64,000 bases of DNA from Pseudomonas caspiana. Lineage in GTDB: Bacteria; Pseudomonadota; Gammaproteobacteria; Pseudomonadales; Pseudomonadaceae. Positions within the stretch are counted from its first letter, which is position 1. Each line of letters starts with the position of its first letter. The notes under the pieces were generated by a model, which did not search any database, was not told where the DNA came from, and was given only the letters and a program-made list of their open reading frames with translations. The DNA is taken from the NCBI RefSeq assembly GCF_002158995.1, contig NZ_LOHF01000006.1, positions 1-64,000 on the forward strand, in the 5' to 3' direction. Positions 28,238-37,160 of the stretch are shown here, piece by piece. Both the position numbers and the translations under genes were made by a program.

Positions 28238-28750
28238 ATGCCAATGCGCGCCCCGTCCTCAGCCATCGTTCTCGAGCGTTTTACCGAGGCACACGCCGAA
28301 GGTGTCACTGCGCTGTACAACGTACCCGCAGTCGCCCGGCAGGTGCTGCAAATGCCTTTCCAATCCCCTGACATCTGGCGCAAACGCCTGGACGCCAGCA
28401 ATGAACGCTTGGTCAGTCTTGTGGCTTTGCACGAAGGGACTGTCGTTGGGCAAGGTTCTCTCGAGCAATTTTCCCGTATTCGTCGCAGCCATTGCGGCTC
28501 GATTGGTATGGCCGTCGCCCAGGACTGGCAAGGCCGGGGGATCGGTAAACAGCTTTTGAACGCGTTACTGGATATCGCCGATAACTGGATGAAACTGCGC
28601 CGTGTCGAGTTGACGGTTTATTCGGACAATCAGGCAGCGGTGATTCTTTACGAGAAGCTGGGCTTCGAAACCGAAGGGCTGCTGCGTGACTATGCCGTGC
28701 GCGATGGTCAGTTCAGCGATGCCCTGACCATGGCGCGTATTCGTCCGTGA
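28238..28750 (+). CDS. GNAT acetyltransferase, YhhY/AaaT-like
   Basis: 170-residue GNAT enzyme using acetyl-CoA, with the pyrophosphate-binding turn QGRGIGKQLL and the late ELTVYSDNQAAVILYEKLGF strand. The pattern VARQVLQMPFQSPDIWRKRL and the ending DGQFSDALTMARI resemble E. coli YhhY, an amino-acid N-acetyltransferase. Substrate here is inferred only from that likeness. A single gene flanked by about 240-250 bases of spacer on both sides in which I see no other gene. Confidence 0.85.
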   Translation: MPMRAPSSAIVLERFTEAHAEGVTALYNVPAVARQVLQMPFQSPDIWRKRLDASNERLVSLVALHEGTVVGQGSLEQFSRIRRSHCGSIGMAVAQDWQGRGIGKQLLNALLDIADNWMKLRRVELTVYSDNQAAVILYEKLGFETEGLLRDYAVRDGQFSDALTMARIRP

Positions 28751-29003
28751 ACGGAGCTTCTGGCTTATCTTCCGGGCGAAACCAGTGCAATTAATGGTAT
28801 CCAGAGACTCGCCCGGCAATCCTTGACGCTGAAACGATTAACCTTTCATTCAATATGTTTCAGGTTTTTACGGAACTCGCCCGACTGGCCATCCCCTAAG
28901 CCTTCAAGCCAGCGGTCTGGCAGGGCGTCGTCCCGATAAGCCAATGAAGCACCGGATCCCCCTTCCCGGCCGCCCCATCGTTCAATCCAAGGATTTGCAG
29001 TTC

Positions 29004-30428
29004 ATGTCCTCAAACACTACCTCTGCCCCTGTGCATAGCGATAAAGACGGGCAACGGGTTTCGGCTCGCAGGTTGGTATTTATCTCGGTACTCGTCGCCA
29101 CTATGGGCGCTCTGGCGTTCGGCTATGACACGGGCATCATCGCCGGTGCGCTGCCCTTCATGACGCTTCCCGTTGATCAGGGTGGACTGGGGCTCAATGC
29201 CTTCACTGAAGGACTGATCACGTCCTCGCTGATTGTCGGCGCAGCGTTCGGCTCACTGGCCAGCGGTTATTTGTCTGACCGTTTCGGTCGACGCGTGACA
29301 CTGCGCTTGCTGTCCCTGCTGTTCATTGCCGGTGCCCTGGGTACCGCCATCGCGCCGTCCATTCCGTTCATGGTTGCTGCACGCTTCCTGCTGGGCATCG
29401 CCGTCGGCGGCGGCTCAGCCACGGTCCCGGTGTTCATTGCGGAAATTGCCGGTCCGAAAAAACGCGGCCGACTGGTCAGTCGTAACGAATTGATGATCGT
29501 TAGCGGGCAATTGCTGGCCTACGTTCTCAGCGCGTTGATGGCGGCATTGTTGAGTTCATCGCATATCTGGCGCTACATGCTGGCCATCGCCATGCTGCCC
29601 GGCCTGTTACTGCTGATCGGCACCTTCTTTGTCCCGCCCTCCCCGCATTGGCTGGCCGCCAAAGGACGCTTTGATGATGCGCAGGATGTGCTGGAAAAGC
29701 TGCGCGATACGCCTGAGGAGGCAAAGCGCGAAGTCGAGGAGATGAAGTCGCAGAAAGAGCACGCCCGCAAGCGTCCGCCTCTCTCCGAATTATTGCGTCA
29801 GAGCTGGGTAATCAAACTTCTGCTGATCGGCATCGGCCTGGGTTTCACCGCCCAGTTCACTGGCGTGAACGCCTTCATGTACTACACGCCGATTATCCTC
29901 AAGACGACCGGCATGGGCACCAACGCAGCCCTGACGGCGACCATCGGTAACGGTGTCGTTTCGGTGATCGCCACGTTGCTGGGCATCTGGGCTATCGGCC
30001 GTTATGGGCGTCGGCATTTGCTGATGGCCGGGCTGGTCGCGGTGATTCTGGCGCAGGTTGCACTGGGCTGCGTGTTGCAGTTCATGCCGCAGAATCTGAC
30101 CCAGAGTTATGCAGCCCTTGCCTGCATCCTGCTGTTCCTGCTGTTCATGCAAATGTGCATTTCGCCGGTCTACTGGCTGCTCATGTCTGAGCTGTTCCCT
30201 TCGCAGATTCGCGGTCTGCTGACTGGCACGGCGGTGTCGATGCAATGGCTGTTCAACGCCGCAGTCGCATTCCTGTTCCCGATGGCGCTGGACACGCTGG
30301 GCAACCCTACGTTTTTCGTCTTCGCGGTTATCAACGTTGGCTCTTTACTGTTCGTGTTCTTCTGCTTGCCGGAAACCAAAGGCAAATCGCTGGAGCAAAT
30401 CGAGAAGCACATGAAAAAAGAGCTGTAA
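29004..30428 (+). CDS. MFS sugar porter (proton symporter)
   Basis: 474-residue, 12-helix importer of the sugar porter family (GalP/XylE/AraE type). Signatures: GYDTGIIAGALPF in helix 1, SDRFGRR between helices 2 and 3, GIWAIGRYGRRHLL in the second half and PETKGKSLEQIE at the C-terminus. It should import a hexose or pentose with a proton; the sugar cannot be told from sequence. AAGGA lies 8 bases before ATG 29004. The next gene is a SotB-like sugar exporter. Confidence 0.88.
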   Translation: MSSNTTSAPVHSDKDGQRVSARRLVFISVLVATMGALAFGYDTGIIAGALPFMTLPVDQGGLGLNAFTEGLITSSLIVGAAFGSLASGYLSDRFGRRVTLRLLSLLFIAGALGTAIAPSIPFMVAARFLLGIAVGGGSATVPVFIAEIAGPKKRGRLVSRNELMIVSGQLLAYVLSALMAALLSSSHIWRYMLAIAMLPGLLLLIGTFFVPPSPHWLAAKGRFDDAQDVLEKLRDTPEEAKREVEEMKSQKEHARKRPPLSELLRQSWVIKLLLIGIGLGFTAQFTGVNAFMYYTPIILKTTGMGTNAALTATIGNGVVSVIATLLGIWAIGRYGRRHLLMAGLVAVILAQVALGCVLQFMPQNLTQSYAALACILLFLLFMQMCISPVYWLLMSELFPSQIRGLLTGTAVSMQWLFNAAVAFLFPMALDTLGNPTFFVFAVINVGSLLFVFFCLPETKGKSLEQIEKHMKKEL

Positions 30429-30500
30429 ACGCCTCAGGCCTGCTGCTCTAATCCCGGGAGCTTGCAGGCCCAAAGGGCCCGATAGCTTGGAAATACACCC

Positions 30501-30539
30501 GGCGGACGCTCGAACGCTCAAGCGTCCGCCAATTTTTTT
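30501..30539 (+). terminator. terminator in the leader of the sotB-like gene
   Basis: Perfect 10-bp stem GGCGGACGCT / AGCGTCCGCC with a 10-base loop and a run of seven T. The T-run ends 10 bases before the sotB-like ATG, and the ribosome site GAGGA begins 2 bases after it. It ends the sugar-porter transcript, but as placed any promoter for sotB upstream of it must read through. A smaller hairpin GGCCC-AAA-GGGCC precedes it near 30467-30480. Confidence 0.85.
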
Positions 30540-30549
30540 GCGAGGATTC

Positions 30550-31755
30550 ATGAGTACCTCTGCCGACACCCAACAGACCAGCTGGATCAGTGTAGGCGCA
30601 CTGGCAGTAGCGGCTTTCATCTTCATCACCACCGAGTTTGCTCCGGTGGGTCTGCTGTTTGCCATCGGCAGCAGCTTCGACATGACCGCCGCTCAAGTCG
30701 GCCCGATGCTTACGGTCTATGCCTGGACCGTTTCACTCATGTCACTGCCGATGATGTTGCTGACTCGCAACGTGGAGCGACGACTACTACTCAAGGTGGC
30801 CATTGGCACCTTGATCGTGAGCCATATCGCGCTCAGTCTGGCCCCCAACTTCACACTGGTGGTTATCAGCCGGATCGGTATCGCGCTGGCACACGCCGTA
30901 TTCTGGTCGGTCACCGCTTCGCTTGCGGTTCGACTGGCACCAGGTGGCAATCGGGCACGGGCTTTGAGCCTGCTGGCGATGGGCGCTTCTCTGGCAATGG
31001 TGCTGGGGATCCCTATCGGCCGGGTACTCGGTGAAAGCATGGGCTGGCGAGCGACATTTGCGACCATCGCCGTAGTCGCCGCCCTGATCTGGTTTCTGCT
31101 GGCCAAGAAGCTGCCACTGCTTCCCAGTCAAAACAGCGGCAGCCTGAAAAGCCTGCCGATTCTGTTCAAACGCCCGGCGCTGGTTTCGCTTTATTGCGTG
31201 ACGGCGTTGGTGGTGACGGCCAACTTCACCGCCTACACCTATATCGAAGCCTTTGTGCAGTCGGTAGCGGGTTTCAGCGAACAGACGACCACCTGGATGT
31301 TGTTGCTCTTCGGTCTGGCCGGTTTGATGGGGTCAATCTTTTTCAACGCGCTGTACACCCGCTTCGCGAACCACTTGACCACGCTGGCCATCGGCTCACT
31401 GTGCATTTGTCTGACCCTGATGCTCTGGGCGTCCTGGAGTGTTTACACACTGGTCGTAGTGTTCGCGCTATGGGGCCTGGCCATGTTGTGCTTCGGGATT
31501 CTGATGCAGTCACAAGTAATCCAGCTGGCACCGGACGCCACCGACGTAGCGTCCGCCATGCACTCGGCTATCTACAACGTCGGCATCGGCGCCGGTGCGT
31601 TGCTGGGCAGCATCGTGGTGCATCACCTGGGGTCGGCATGGGTCGGATTTGTCGGCGGCTTCCTGGCCCTTTGCGCACTGGTCATAAGCCGGGTGACCAG
31701 CAAACGTTATGGCGATGCGGAGCCGTTGCCAGGCAACGTGGAGATCATGCACTAA
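30550..31755 (+). CDS. sotB: MFS sugar efflux transporter, SotB-like
   Basis: 401-residue, 12-helix exporter of the DHA1 family resembling E. coli SotB, which exports arabinose and IPTG-like sugars. The TEFAPVGLLFAIGSSFDMTAAQVG opening (here interrupted in citation) and the repeated GALLGS segment in the second half are family-like. ATG 30550 is set by GAGGA 3 bases upstream of the spacer; an in-frame ATG at 30487 would start within the terminator leader. It follows a sugar importer, suggesting balance of sugar uptake and overflow export. Confidence 0.82.
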   Translation: MSTSADTQQTSWISVGALAVAAFIFITTEFAPVGLLFAIGSSFDMTAAQVGPMLTVYAWTVSLMSLPMMLLTRNVERRLLLKVAIGTLIVSHIALSLAPNFTLVVISRIGIALAHAVFWSVTASLAVRLAPGGNRARALSLLAMGASLAMVLGIPIGRVLGESMGWRATFATIAVVAALIWFLLAKKLPLLPSQNSGSLKSLPILFKRPALVSLYCVTALVVTANFTAYTYIEAFVQSVAGFSEQTTTWMLLLFGLAGLMGSIFFNALYTRFANHLTTLAIGSLCICLTLMLWASWSVYTLVVVFALWGLAMLCFGILMQSQVIQLAPDATDVASAMHSAIYNVGIGAGALLGSIVVHHLGSAWVGFVGGFLALCALVISRVTSKRYGDAEPLPGNVEIMH

Positions 31756-31977
31756 ACCTGGCACGCATCGACGAACGCCTGTTTGAGCCGCTCGGTGGCA
31801 GACACCGGGGGGCCGAACAAAAAGCGAAAGCGCCTCCCGGCTCTCGGCCATGTCGCAGATGAACGACTTGTCGATCCTGATGCGGTCAAACGGGAACGAG
31901 CGCAAGTAACCCGGTGAGGAATAGCCGGCACCGAAGTCATCCAGCGGAATACCACGCCCCGCCGTCAGCTCGCGCAA
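31752..31977 (-). pseudogene. EAL-domain gene remnant
   Basis: One minus-strand frame reads RELTAGRGIPLDDFGAGYSS, then LRSFPFDRIRIDKSFICDM, the heart of an EAL domain (DDFGTGYSS ... IDKSF). Shortly after, another frame continues LFGPPVSATERLKQ, the typical closing segment (LFGRPL) of EAL proteins, and ends at a stop overlapping the sotB-like stop. About 70-80 residues that should lie between, including VAEGVET, are missing, and the frame changes. No start or upstream domains remain. It is a decayed c-di-GMP phosphodiesterase fragment. Confidence 0.8.
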
Positions 31978-32095
31978 GGTCCGGATATTTTCATCTTTTT
32001 CGAAGCCTCCAACGCTGCGTCTCGCAACTGCCCCCCTCCAAGGCGGCCTTGTCTCCTAAACACAGGCCGGGCTTGCCAAACCTCGTTACAACTAT

Positions 32096-32114
32096 GAAAA
32101 TGAGAGTCATTACC
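32096..32114 (+). promoter_or_regulatory. Fur box upstream of fecI-like gene
   Basis: GAAAATGAGAGTCATTACC matches the 19-bp Fur consensus GATAATGATAATCATTATC at 15 positions. It lies 25 bases before the sigma-factor start, where Fe-Fur would block transcription under iron [11 protein letters not shown]. Confidence 0.75.
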
Positions 32115-32139
32115 AATTAATTAATTTCAGGTTCCCACC

Positions 32140-32649
32140 ATGTCCTCCGCCGACTCGTCGCTGCAACAAGCGGTGCATACGCTGTATGTGGATCACCATC
32201 GCTGGCTCTGCGCGTGGTTGCGCAAGCGTCTTGGCTGTGTCGATCATGCTGCGGACCTGGCCCAGGACACTTTTATTCGGGTCCTGACGCAACGTAAAGG
32301 GCCGGAGTTGCGAGAGCCTCGTGCCTATCTGAGCACGGTAGCGCGCAGCCTGATGATCGACAGTTTCCGGCGTCGGGCGCTGGAGCAGGCCTACCTGGAA
32401 ACCCTCGCTGCGCGTCCGGAACTGCTCGATATCTCACCCGAAACCCGCTTGCTGATCATCGAAACACTGGTGGAAATCGATCGCCTGCTGGATGGTCTCG
32501 GCAGCCGTACCCGTGAGATCTTTCTCATGGCGCAGTTGGACGGTCTGAGCTACGTAGAGATCAGTCGGCAATTGAAGGTCTCGGTGAATACAGTGAAAAA
32601 GCATGCCGCTCGCGCGCTGACTCATTGTCTGCTGTCGGTCGAGGATTAA
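32140..32649 (+). CDS. FecI-type ECF sigma factor
   Basis: 169-residue extracytoplasmic-function sigma factor with region 2 (DLAQDTFIRVL, EPRAYLSTVARSLMIDSFRRR) and region 4 (GLSYVEISRQLKVSVNTVKKHAARAL). In iron-starvation systems it is freed by the FecR-type protein when the TonB receptor binds its siderophore, then transcribes the receptor gene. FecR and receptor follow directly on the same strand, and a Fur box precedes it. Confidence 0.92.
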   Translation: MSSADSSLQQAVHTLYVDHHRWLCAWLRKRLGCVDHAADLAQDTFIRVLTQRKGPELREPRAYLSTVARSLMIDSFRRRALEQAYLETLAARPELLDISPETRLLIIETLVEIDRLLDGLGSRTREIFLMAQLDGLSYVEISRQLKVSVNTVKKHAARALTHCLLSVED

Positions 32650-32652
32650 GAC

Positions 32653-33603
32653 GTGGTCGTCGCTCGTTCGCCAGACCGCGCTACCCTTGAAGCCGCCGCT
32701 CGCTGGTATGTAGACCTGCATTGCGAGGAACTGAACGACGCTACTCGTGAGGCTCATCGTAGCTGGCTTGAGTGTGACCCCAGCCATCAGCAAGCCTGGG
32801 AACGGCTGGGGCGATTGCAGGAAAAATTTGACCTGGTCACCCCCGGCATCGCACGACCGACATTGAACCGGGCCCGCGCCAAACGGCGTGACGTGCTCAA
32901 AGTCCTGTCGATTCTGCTGGCCGCAAGTGCCGCGGGTGGAGTTGCATGGCAAACCACTCCATTGCCAAACCTGATGGCTGATCAGCGGACCGGCGCGGGA
33001 GAACGTCGACGTGTGCGCCTGGACGATGGCAGCCAGTTGCAACTGAACACCGCTACGGCCGTGGATATTCACTACAGTGCGCAGTTACGGGAGCTAAGCC
33101 TGCTTGGCGGCGAGATCCTCATCGAAACCGCCCGGGATACTCTGGCCCGGCCGTTTATCGTGCACACCCATGAAGGTAGCATCCGAGCCCTTGGCACCCG
33201 TTTTATCGTCCGGCAAGAAGACAGGCAAACCCGGGTTTGCGTGCTGGAGCATGCAGTAGAGGTGCGTCGCGCGAGCTCCACTGAGGCGGTACGCGTGGAC
33301 ACTGGCCAGCAGTTGAGTTTCAGCGACACCGGGCTCGGCGCGCTGCAGTCGGCGGACCTGCAGGCCGACGCGTGGACCCGTGGCATGTTGGTAGTCAATG
33401 ACTGGCGGCTGGGGGATTTCATTGCCGAGCTGCAGCGTTATCGAAGCGGCCATCTCGGCTGCGATCCGGCTATCGCAGCCTTGCGAATCTCAGGCGCTTT
33501 TCACCTCGGCAATACCGATACCGTCCTGGAAAATCTGACCACTACCCTACCGGTCCGCATTCGTCATTTCACTCGCTACTGGGCGAGCGTTGAGCCCGTT
33601 TGA
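32653..33603 (+). CDS. FecR-type sigma regulator
   Basis: 316-residue inner-membrane signal relay. The N-terminal DUF4880-like cytoplasmic part (AARWYVDLHCEELNDATREAH and the WLECDPSHQQAWERL motif) binds the sigma factor, a single helix lies near residues 82-98 (VLSILLAASAAGGVAW), and the periplasmic FecR domain follows (RRVRLDDGSQLQLNTATAVD). A GTG start 3 bases after the fecI-like stop is used. It contacts the TonB receptor's signalling domain. Confidence 0.9.
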   Translation: MVVARSPDRATLEAAARWYVDLHCEELNDATREAHRSWLECDPSHQQAWERLGRLQEKFDLVTPGIARPTLNRARAKRRDVLKVLSILLAASAAGGVAWQTTPLPNLMADQRTGAGERRRVRLDDGSQLQLNTATAVDIHYSAQLRELSLLGGEILIETARDTLARPFIVHTHEGSIRALGTRFIVRQEDRQTRVCVLEHAVEVRRASSTEAVRVDTGQQLSFSDTGLGALQSADLQADAWTRGMLVVNDWRLGDFIAELQRYRSGHLGCDPAIAALRISGAFHLGNTDTVLENLTTTLPVRIRHFTRYWASVEPV

Positions 33604-33740
33604 GACCCGTCGCAGGCGAACAACGCCACGACATAAAAAAATATCGGTCACGGGGTTGTTGATTCCTGTTCTCGTTCGACTTTGTAGATAGAGGCGCAAC
33701 AGACGCCTCCATCATCGCAACAGGACGAAAAGGAACCCGC

Positions 33741-36215
33741 ATGTCAGCGCGCACGCCAATTACTGGAATCTCTCGAATCAACACCCCGTCAATCCAGACG
33801 CCGCCCAGAGTATTGGCGCGGGCTGTCCACTTTGCATTGTTCAGCATCATGCTGGGGGTGACGTCTACGGCCGTGATGACCGCAGCGCCCGCCTGGGCCC
33901 AGACCAGCCCTGAAACTGAGTTCAACATTCCGGCAGGCTCGGTCAGCTCGGCACTGGAGCAGTTTGCCGCCACTGCGGGCGTAACCGTTTCCTTCGAACC
34001 CGGTGTAGCCCGGGGCAAAACATCTCCTGGATTGCATGGCCGCTACACCGTGGCGGCAGGTCTGCGGCAACTGCTGGTCGGCAGCAAGCTGCAGGCATTG
34101 CCTCACGCAAACGGCAGCTACTCGCTGGTGCCGGTGATCGGCGACGCCTCAACCGTGCAACTGGAGGCGACCAGTATTTCCGGCAAGGCCGCTGAAACTG
34201 CAGCAGGTCCTGTAGACAGCTACGTGGCTACCCGGACTGCTGCGGGCACCAAAACCGATACGCCGATCATCGAAGTGCCGCAATCGATCTCAGTTGTCAC
34301 GCGCAAGCAGATACAGGATCAGGGCGCTCAAACGGTAACCGAAGCACTGCGCTATGTACCCGGCGTAAAAGTCGAAGGCTACGGCCTGGATCCTAAGGGT
34401 TTTGACTGGCTGTTCATTCGCGGCTTCAACGGCCAGTCCACCAGCGACTATCTCAACGGCCTGCGTCAACAGAACAACAGCTACGCGTTTTTCCGCAGCG
34501 ACCCTTATGGCTATGACCGTATTGATGTCGTCAAAGGCCCCTCTTCGACCCTGTTCGGCCAAGGCGACGCGGGCGGCATCATCAACCGCGTCAGCAAAAA
34601 ACCTGAAGCCAACCACGTCAACGAAGTGCAGTTATCGGCAGGCAATAATGATCGTCGCCAGGGTCAGTTCGATCTCGGCGGCGCACTGGATGACGAACAA
34701 CACTTGCTCTATCGCGTGGTCGGTTCGGTGCGTGATGCCAATACTCAGGTGGATTACGCCGATGGGCACGAGTTGAAAGATGACCATCTGTACATCGCGC
34801 CATCCTTCACCTGGGCGCCAAACGAAGACACCAGCCTGACCCTGCTCAGCGATTTCATGCAGGACCGCAACGGCGGATCGCTGTTTGCTTACAGCACGCC
34901 GAACGGTCACACGACCAACACATTGATGGGCGACCACAGCTTCAACCATCTGAATCAGGATCAATACAGCTTCGGCTACGAGTTCCGCCATCGCTTCGAC
35001 GACACGTGGGAATTTCGCCAGAACGCACGCTACGGTCAGGTGGATGTGATCTTTCAGAACCTGCTGCCGTTCAGCGTCGATACCACCACCGGCGAAACGA
35101 TTCGCGGGGCCGATCGCTTCGATCAGCACATGAACACCTTTGCTCTGGACAACCAGTTGCAGGCGGACTTCGACACCGGGTCGCTGAGCCACAAGCTGTT
35201 GATGGGCGTCGATTACACCTGGCAGGAAGCCGACATTACCCGGTGGCGTATTCAGGGGCCGAACCTGAACATCTATAACCCGATTTATGGCCAGCCCGTT
35301 ACCCGGCCAACACAAGCCAACAGCATCAACTCGATCAACTACGACCAGAACATCGAACAGATCGGTGCTTACGTTCAGGATCAGATCAAGTTTGACGATC
35401 ACTGGATTCTTACCGCAGGCGGTCGCTATGACTACGTGCGTAACGATCTGGACAACCATGCCAATATCAACGGCTCATCCAACCAGAAGGACAACGCGTT
35501 CACCGGTCGCCTGGGTCTGACTTATGTCACGGAATTCGGCCTCGCGCCGTACGTCAGCTACGCCGAATCCTTCGCACCCAATACCGGTCTGGACAGCAGC
35601 AACAGAGGCTTCGATTCCAGCGAGGCGCACCAGTGGGAAGTCGGGGTGAAATACCAGCCAAGCGACGCCATCCTGATGACCCTCGCGGCCTACGACCTGA
35701 CCAAGACCAACGTGTTGACCGCCGAACTGGTCAACGGCGTCAGCACCGGCTTTTCGGTCGCGACCGGTGAGCAGCAATCGCGGGGTATCGAAGCGGAAAT
35801 CAGAGCCAAGCTGGACCAGAACTGGGACCTGATCGCGGCTTATACCTACACCAACGCCAAGATCACCAAGAGCAACCGGGGCGACGAAGGCAATCGTCCC
35901 GCCAATGTGCCTAAACACATGGCCTCAACCTGGCTGAGCTACACCTTCCGCGACAGTATGCTCAACGGCCTGATGCTCGGGGGTAGTGCCCGTTACACAG
36001 GTGTGTTGTATGGCGACAACGCCAATACCTTCCACATCGACAACTACACACTGTTTGATGCTGGCGTGAGTTACCCGGTCAACAAGAACGTGACCGTGTC
36101 GCTTAATGCGCAAAACCTGCTTGATGAGAAATACGTCGCCACGTGTGATGACTCCTACGAATGCTATCCGGGCCTGCGTCGTACCCTGCTTAGCAGCGTG
36201 AAGTATTCCTGGTAA
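33741..36215 (+). CDS. TonB-dependent siderophore receptor with signalling domain
   Basis: 824-residue outer-membrane transducer. A long signal peptide (cut near AWA/QTSPE, residue 54) is followed by an STN signalling domain (FNIPAGSVSSALEQFAATAG, GLHGRYTVAAGLRQLL), a plug domain (VPQSISVVTRKQIQDQG ... GPSSTLFGQGDAGGIIN) and a beta-barrel ending in aromatic Trp (KYSW). The plug and barrel resemble FpvA/FoxA/FhuA-type receptors for ferric hydroxamates. AAGGAA precedes ATG 33741. With FecI and FecR it completes a cell-surface signalling system; the siderophore is not evident. Confidence 0.92.
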   Translation: MSARTPITGISRINTPSIQTPPRVLARAVHFALFSIMLGVTSTAVMTAAPAWAQTSPETEFNIPAGSVSSALEQFAATAGVTVSFEPGVARGKTSPGLHGRYTVAAGLRQLLVGSKLQALPHANGSYSLVPVIGDASTVQLEATSISGKAAETAAGPVDSYVATRTAAGTKTDTPIIEVPQSISVVTRKQIQDQGAQTVTEALRYVPGVKVEGYGLDPKGFDWLFIRGFNGQSTSDYLNGLRQQNNSYAFFRSDPYGYDRIDVVKGPSSTLFGQGDAGGIINRVSKKPEANHVNEVQLSAGNNDRRQGQFDLGGALDDEQHLLYRVVGSVRDANTQVDYADGHELKDDHLYIAPSFTWAPNEDTSLTLLSDFMQDRNGGSLFAYSTPNGHTTNTLMGDHSFNHLNQDQYSFGYEFRHRFDDTWEFRQNARYGQVDVIFQNLLPFSVDTTTGETIRGADRFDQHMNTFALDNQLQADFDTGSLSHKLLMGVDYTWQEADITRWRIQGPNLNIYNPIYGQPVTRPTQANSINSINYDQNIEQIGAYVQDQIKFDDHWILTAGGRYDYVRNDLDNHANINGSSNQKDNAFTGRLGLTYVTEFGLAPYVSYAESFAPNTGLDSSNRGFDSSEAHQWEVGVKYQPSDAILMTLAAYDLTKTNVLTAELVNGVSTGFSVATGEQQSRGIEAEIRAKLDQNWDLIAAYTYTNAKITKSNRGDEGNRPANVPKHMASTWLSYTFRDSMLNGLMLGGSARYTGVLYGDNANTFHIDNYTLFDAGVSYPVNKNVTVSLNAQNLLDEKYVATCDDSYECYPGLRRTLLSSVKYSW

Positions 36216-36427
36216 TACGTGAACGATCGCCTTCTGCAATGGGAGGCGCTTGACCGGGATTCTGTTGACGCCAGTCTCGCGAAACGTAACTCGAACGTGT
36301 TGGTGTAAACGCTGATAAAGCTCACCAGCACGTTGCCCGGCCATGGAAATCCTCAATGCCGCTGGGGTCACCAAACATTGAGGTGATACAGTCGCTGTTT
36401 CCCTCAATCGCCGACCAAGGAATCCCT

Positions 36428-37081
36428 GTGAGCAAAACTGTCCTGTTGACCGGCTTCGAACCCTTCGACGGCGAAACAATCAACCCTGCCTGGGAAGCGG
36501 TGAAGGCACTGGATGGCGTTGAGATTGCGCCTGGCTACCACATCGTCAGCCGGCAACTGCCCTGTGTTTTCCAACGATCACTGAAGGTGCTTGAGCAGAC
36601 GCTACAAGCCCTGCGCCCTTCGCTGGTCATTGCTGTAGGTCAGGCGGGTGGACGCATGGATATCTCGCTGGAACGCGTGGCGATCAATCTGGATGATGCG
36701 CGTATCGCGGACAACGCCGGTCAGCAACCCATCGACACCGCAGTGGTTGAACACGCCCCGGCGGCATATTTTTCTACGCTTCCACTCAAAGCCATGTTGC
36801 TGGCTTTGCGCGAGAACGGTATCCCGGCCAGCGTGTCGCAAACCGCCGGGACATTTGTCTGCAATCACGTGTTCTACGGCCTGATGCACTTACTGCGCGA
36901 CTACTCCTCGATGGTCCGCGCCGGTTTTGTGCACATCCCCTACTTGCCGCAACAAGCGGCACGTTTTCCCGGAACGCCCAGCATGAGCGCCGAGCAAGTC
37001 ACCGCAGCCCTGCGGCAAATGGTGCTCACCGCACTGGATGTGAAGGAGGATGTGGCGGTCAGCGCGGGGGCGTTGCACTGA
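36428..37081 (+). CDS. pcp: pyrrolidone-carboxylate peptidase
   Basis: Cytoplasmic cysteine peptidase removing N-terminal pyroglutamate. The 217-residue product has the usual length, with [15 protein letters not shown] at the start, the catalytic Cys at about 145 in [15 protein letters not shown] and the His in [14 protein letters not shown] start at 36428 is chosen because AAGGAA lies 7 bases upstream and it matches the family N-terminus; the frame is open from 36356. No sign of co-transcription with its neighbours. An imperfect hairpin (37104-37128) follows the stop. Confidence 0.92.
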   Translation: MSKTVLLTGFEPFDGETINPAWEAVKALDGVEIAPGYHIVSRQLPCVFQRSLKVLEQTLQALRPSLVIAVGQAGGRMDISLERVAINLDDARIADNAGQQPIDTAVVEHAPAAYFSTLPLKAMLLALRENGIPASVSQTAGTFVCNHVFYGLMHLLRDYSSMVRAGFVHIPYLPQQAARFPGTPSMSAEQVTAALRQMVLTALDVKEDVAVSAGALH

Positions 37082-37160
37082 GTGGGCGATAAGGAAGAAT
37101 AAACGGCGGCGTTGCGAAAACGCTGCCGATATCGCAATTGTGAGCGGCAATCCAACGGCA

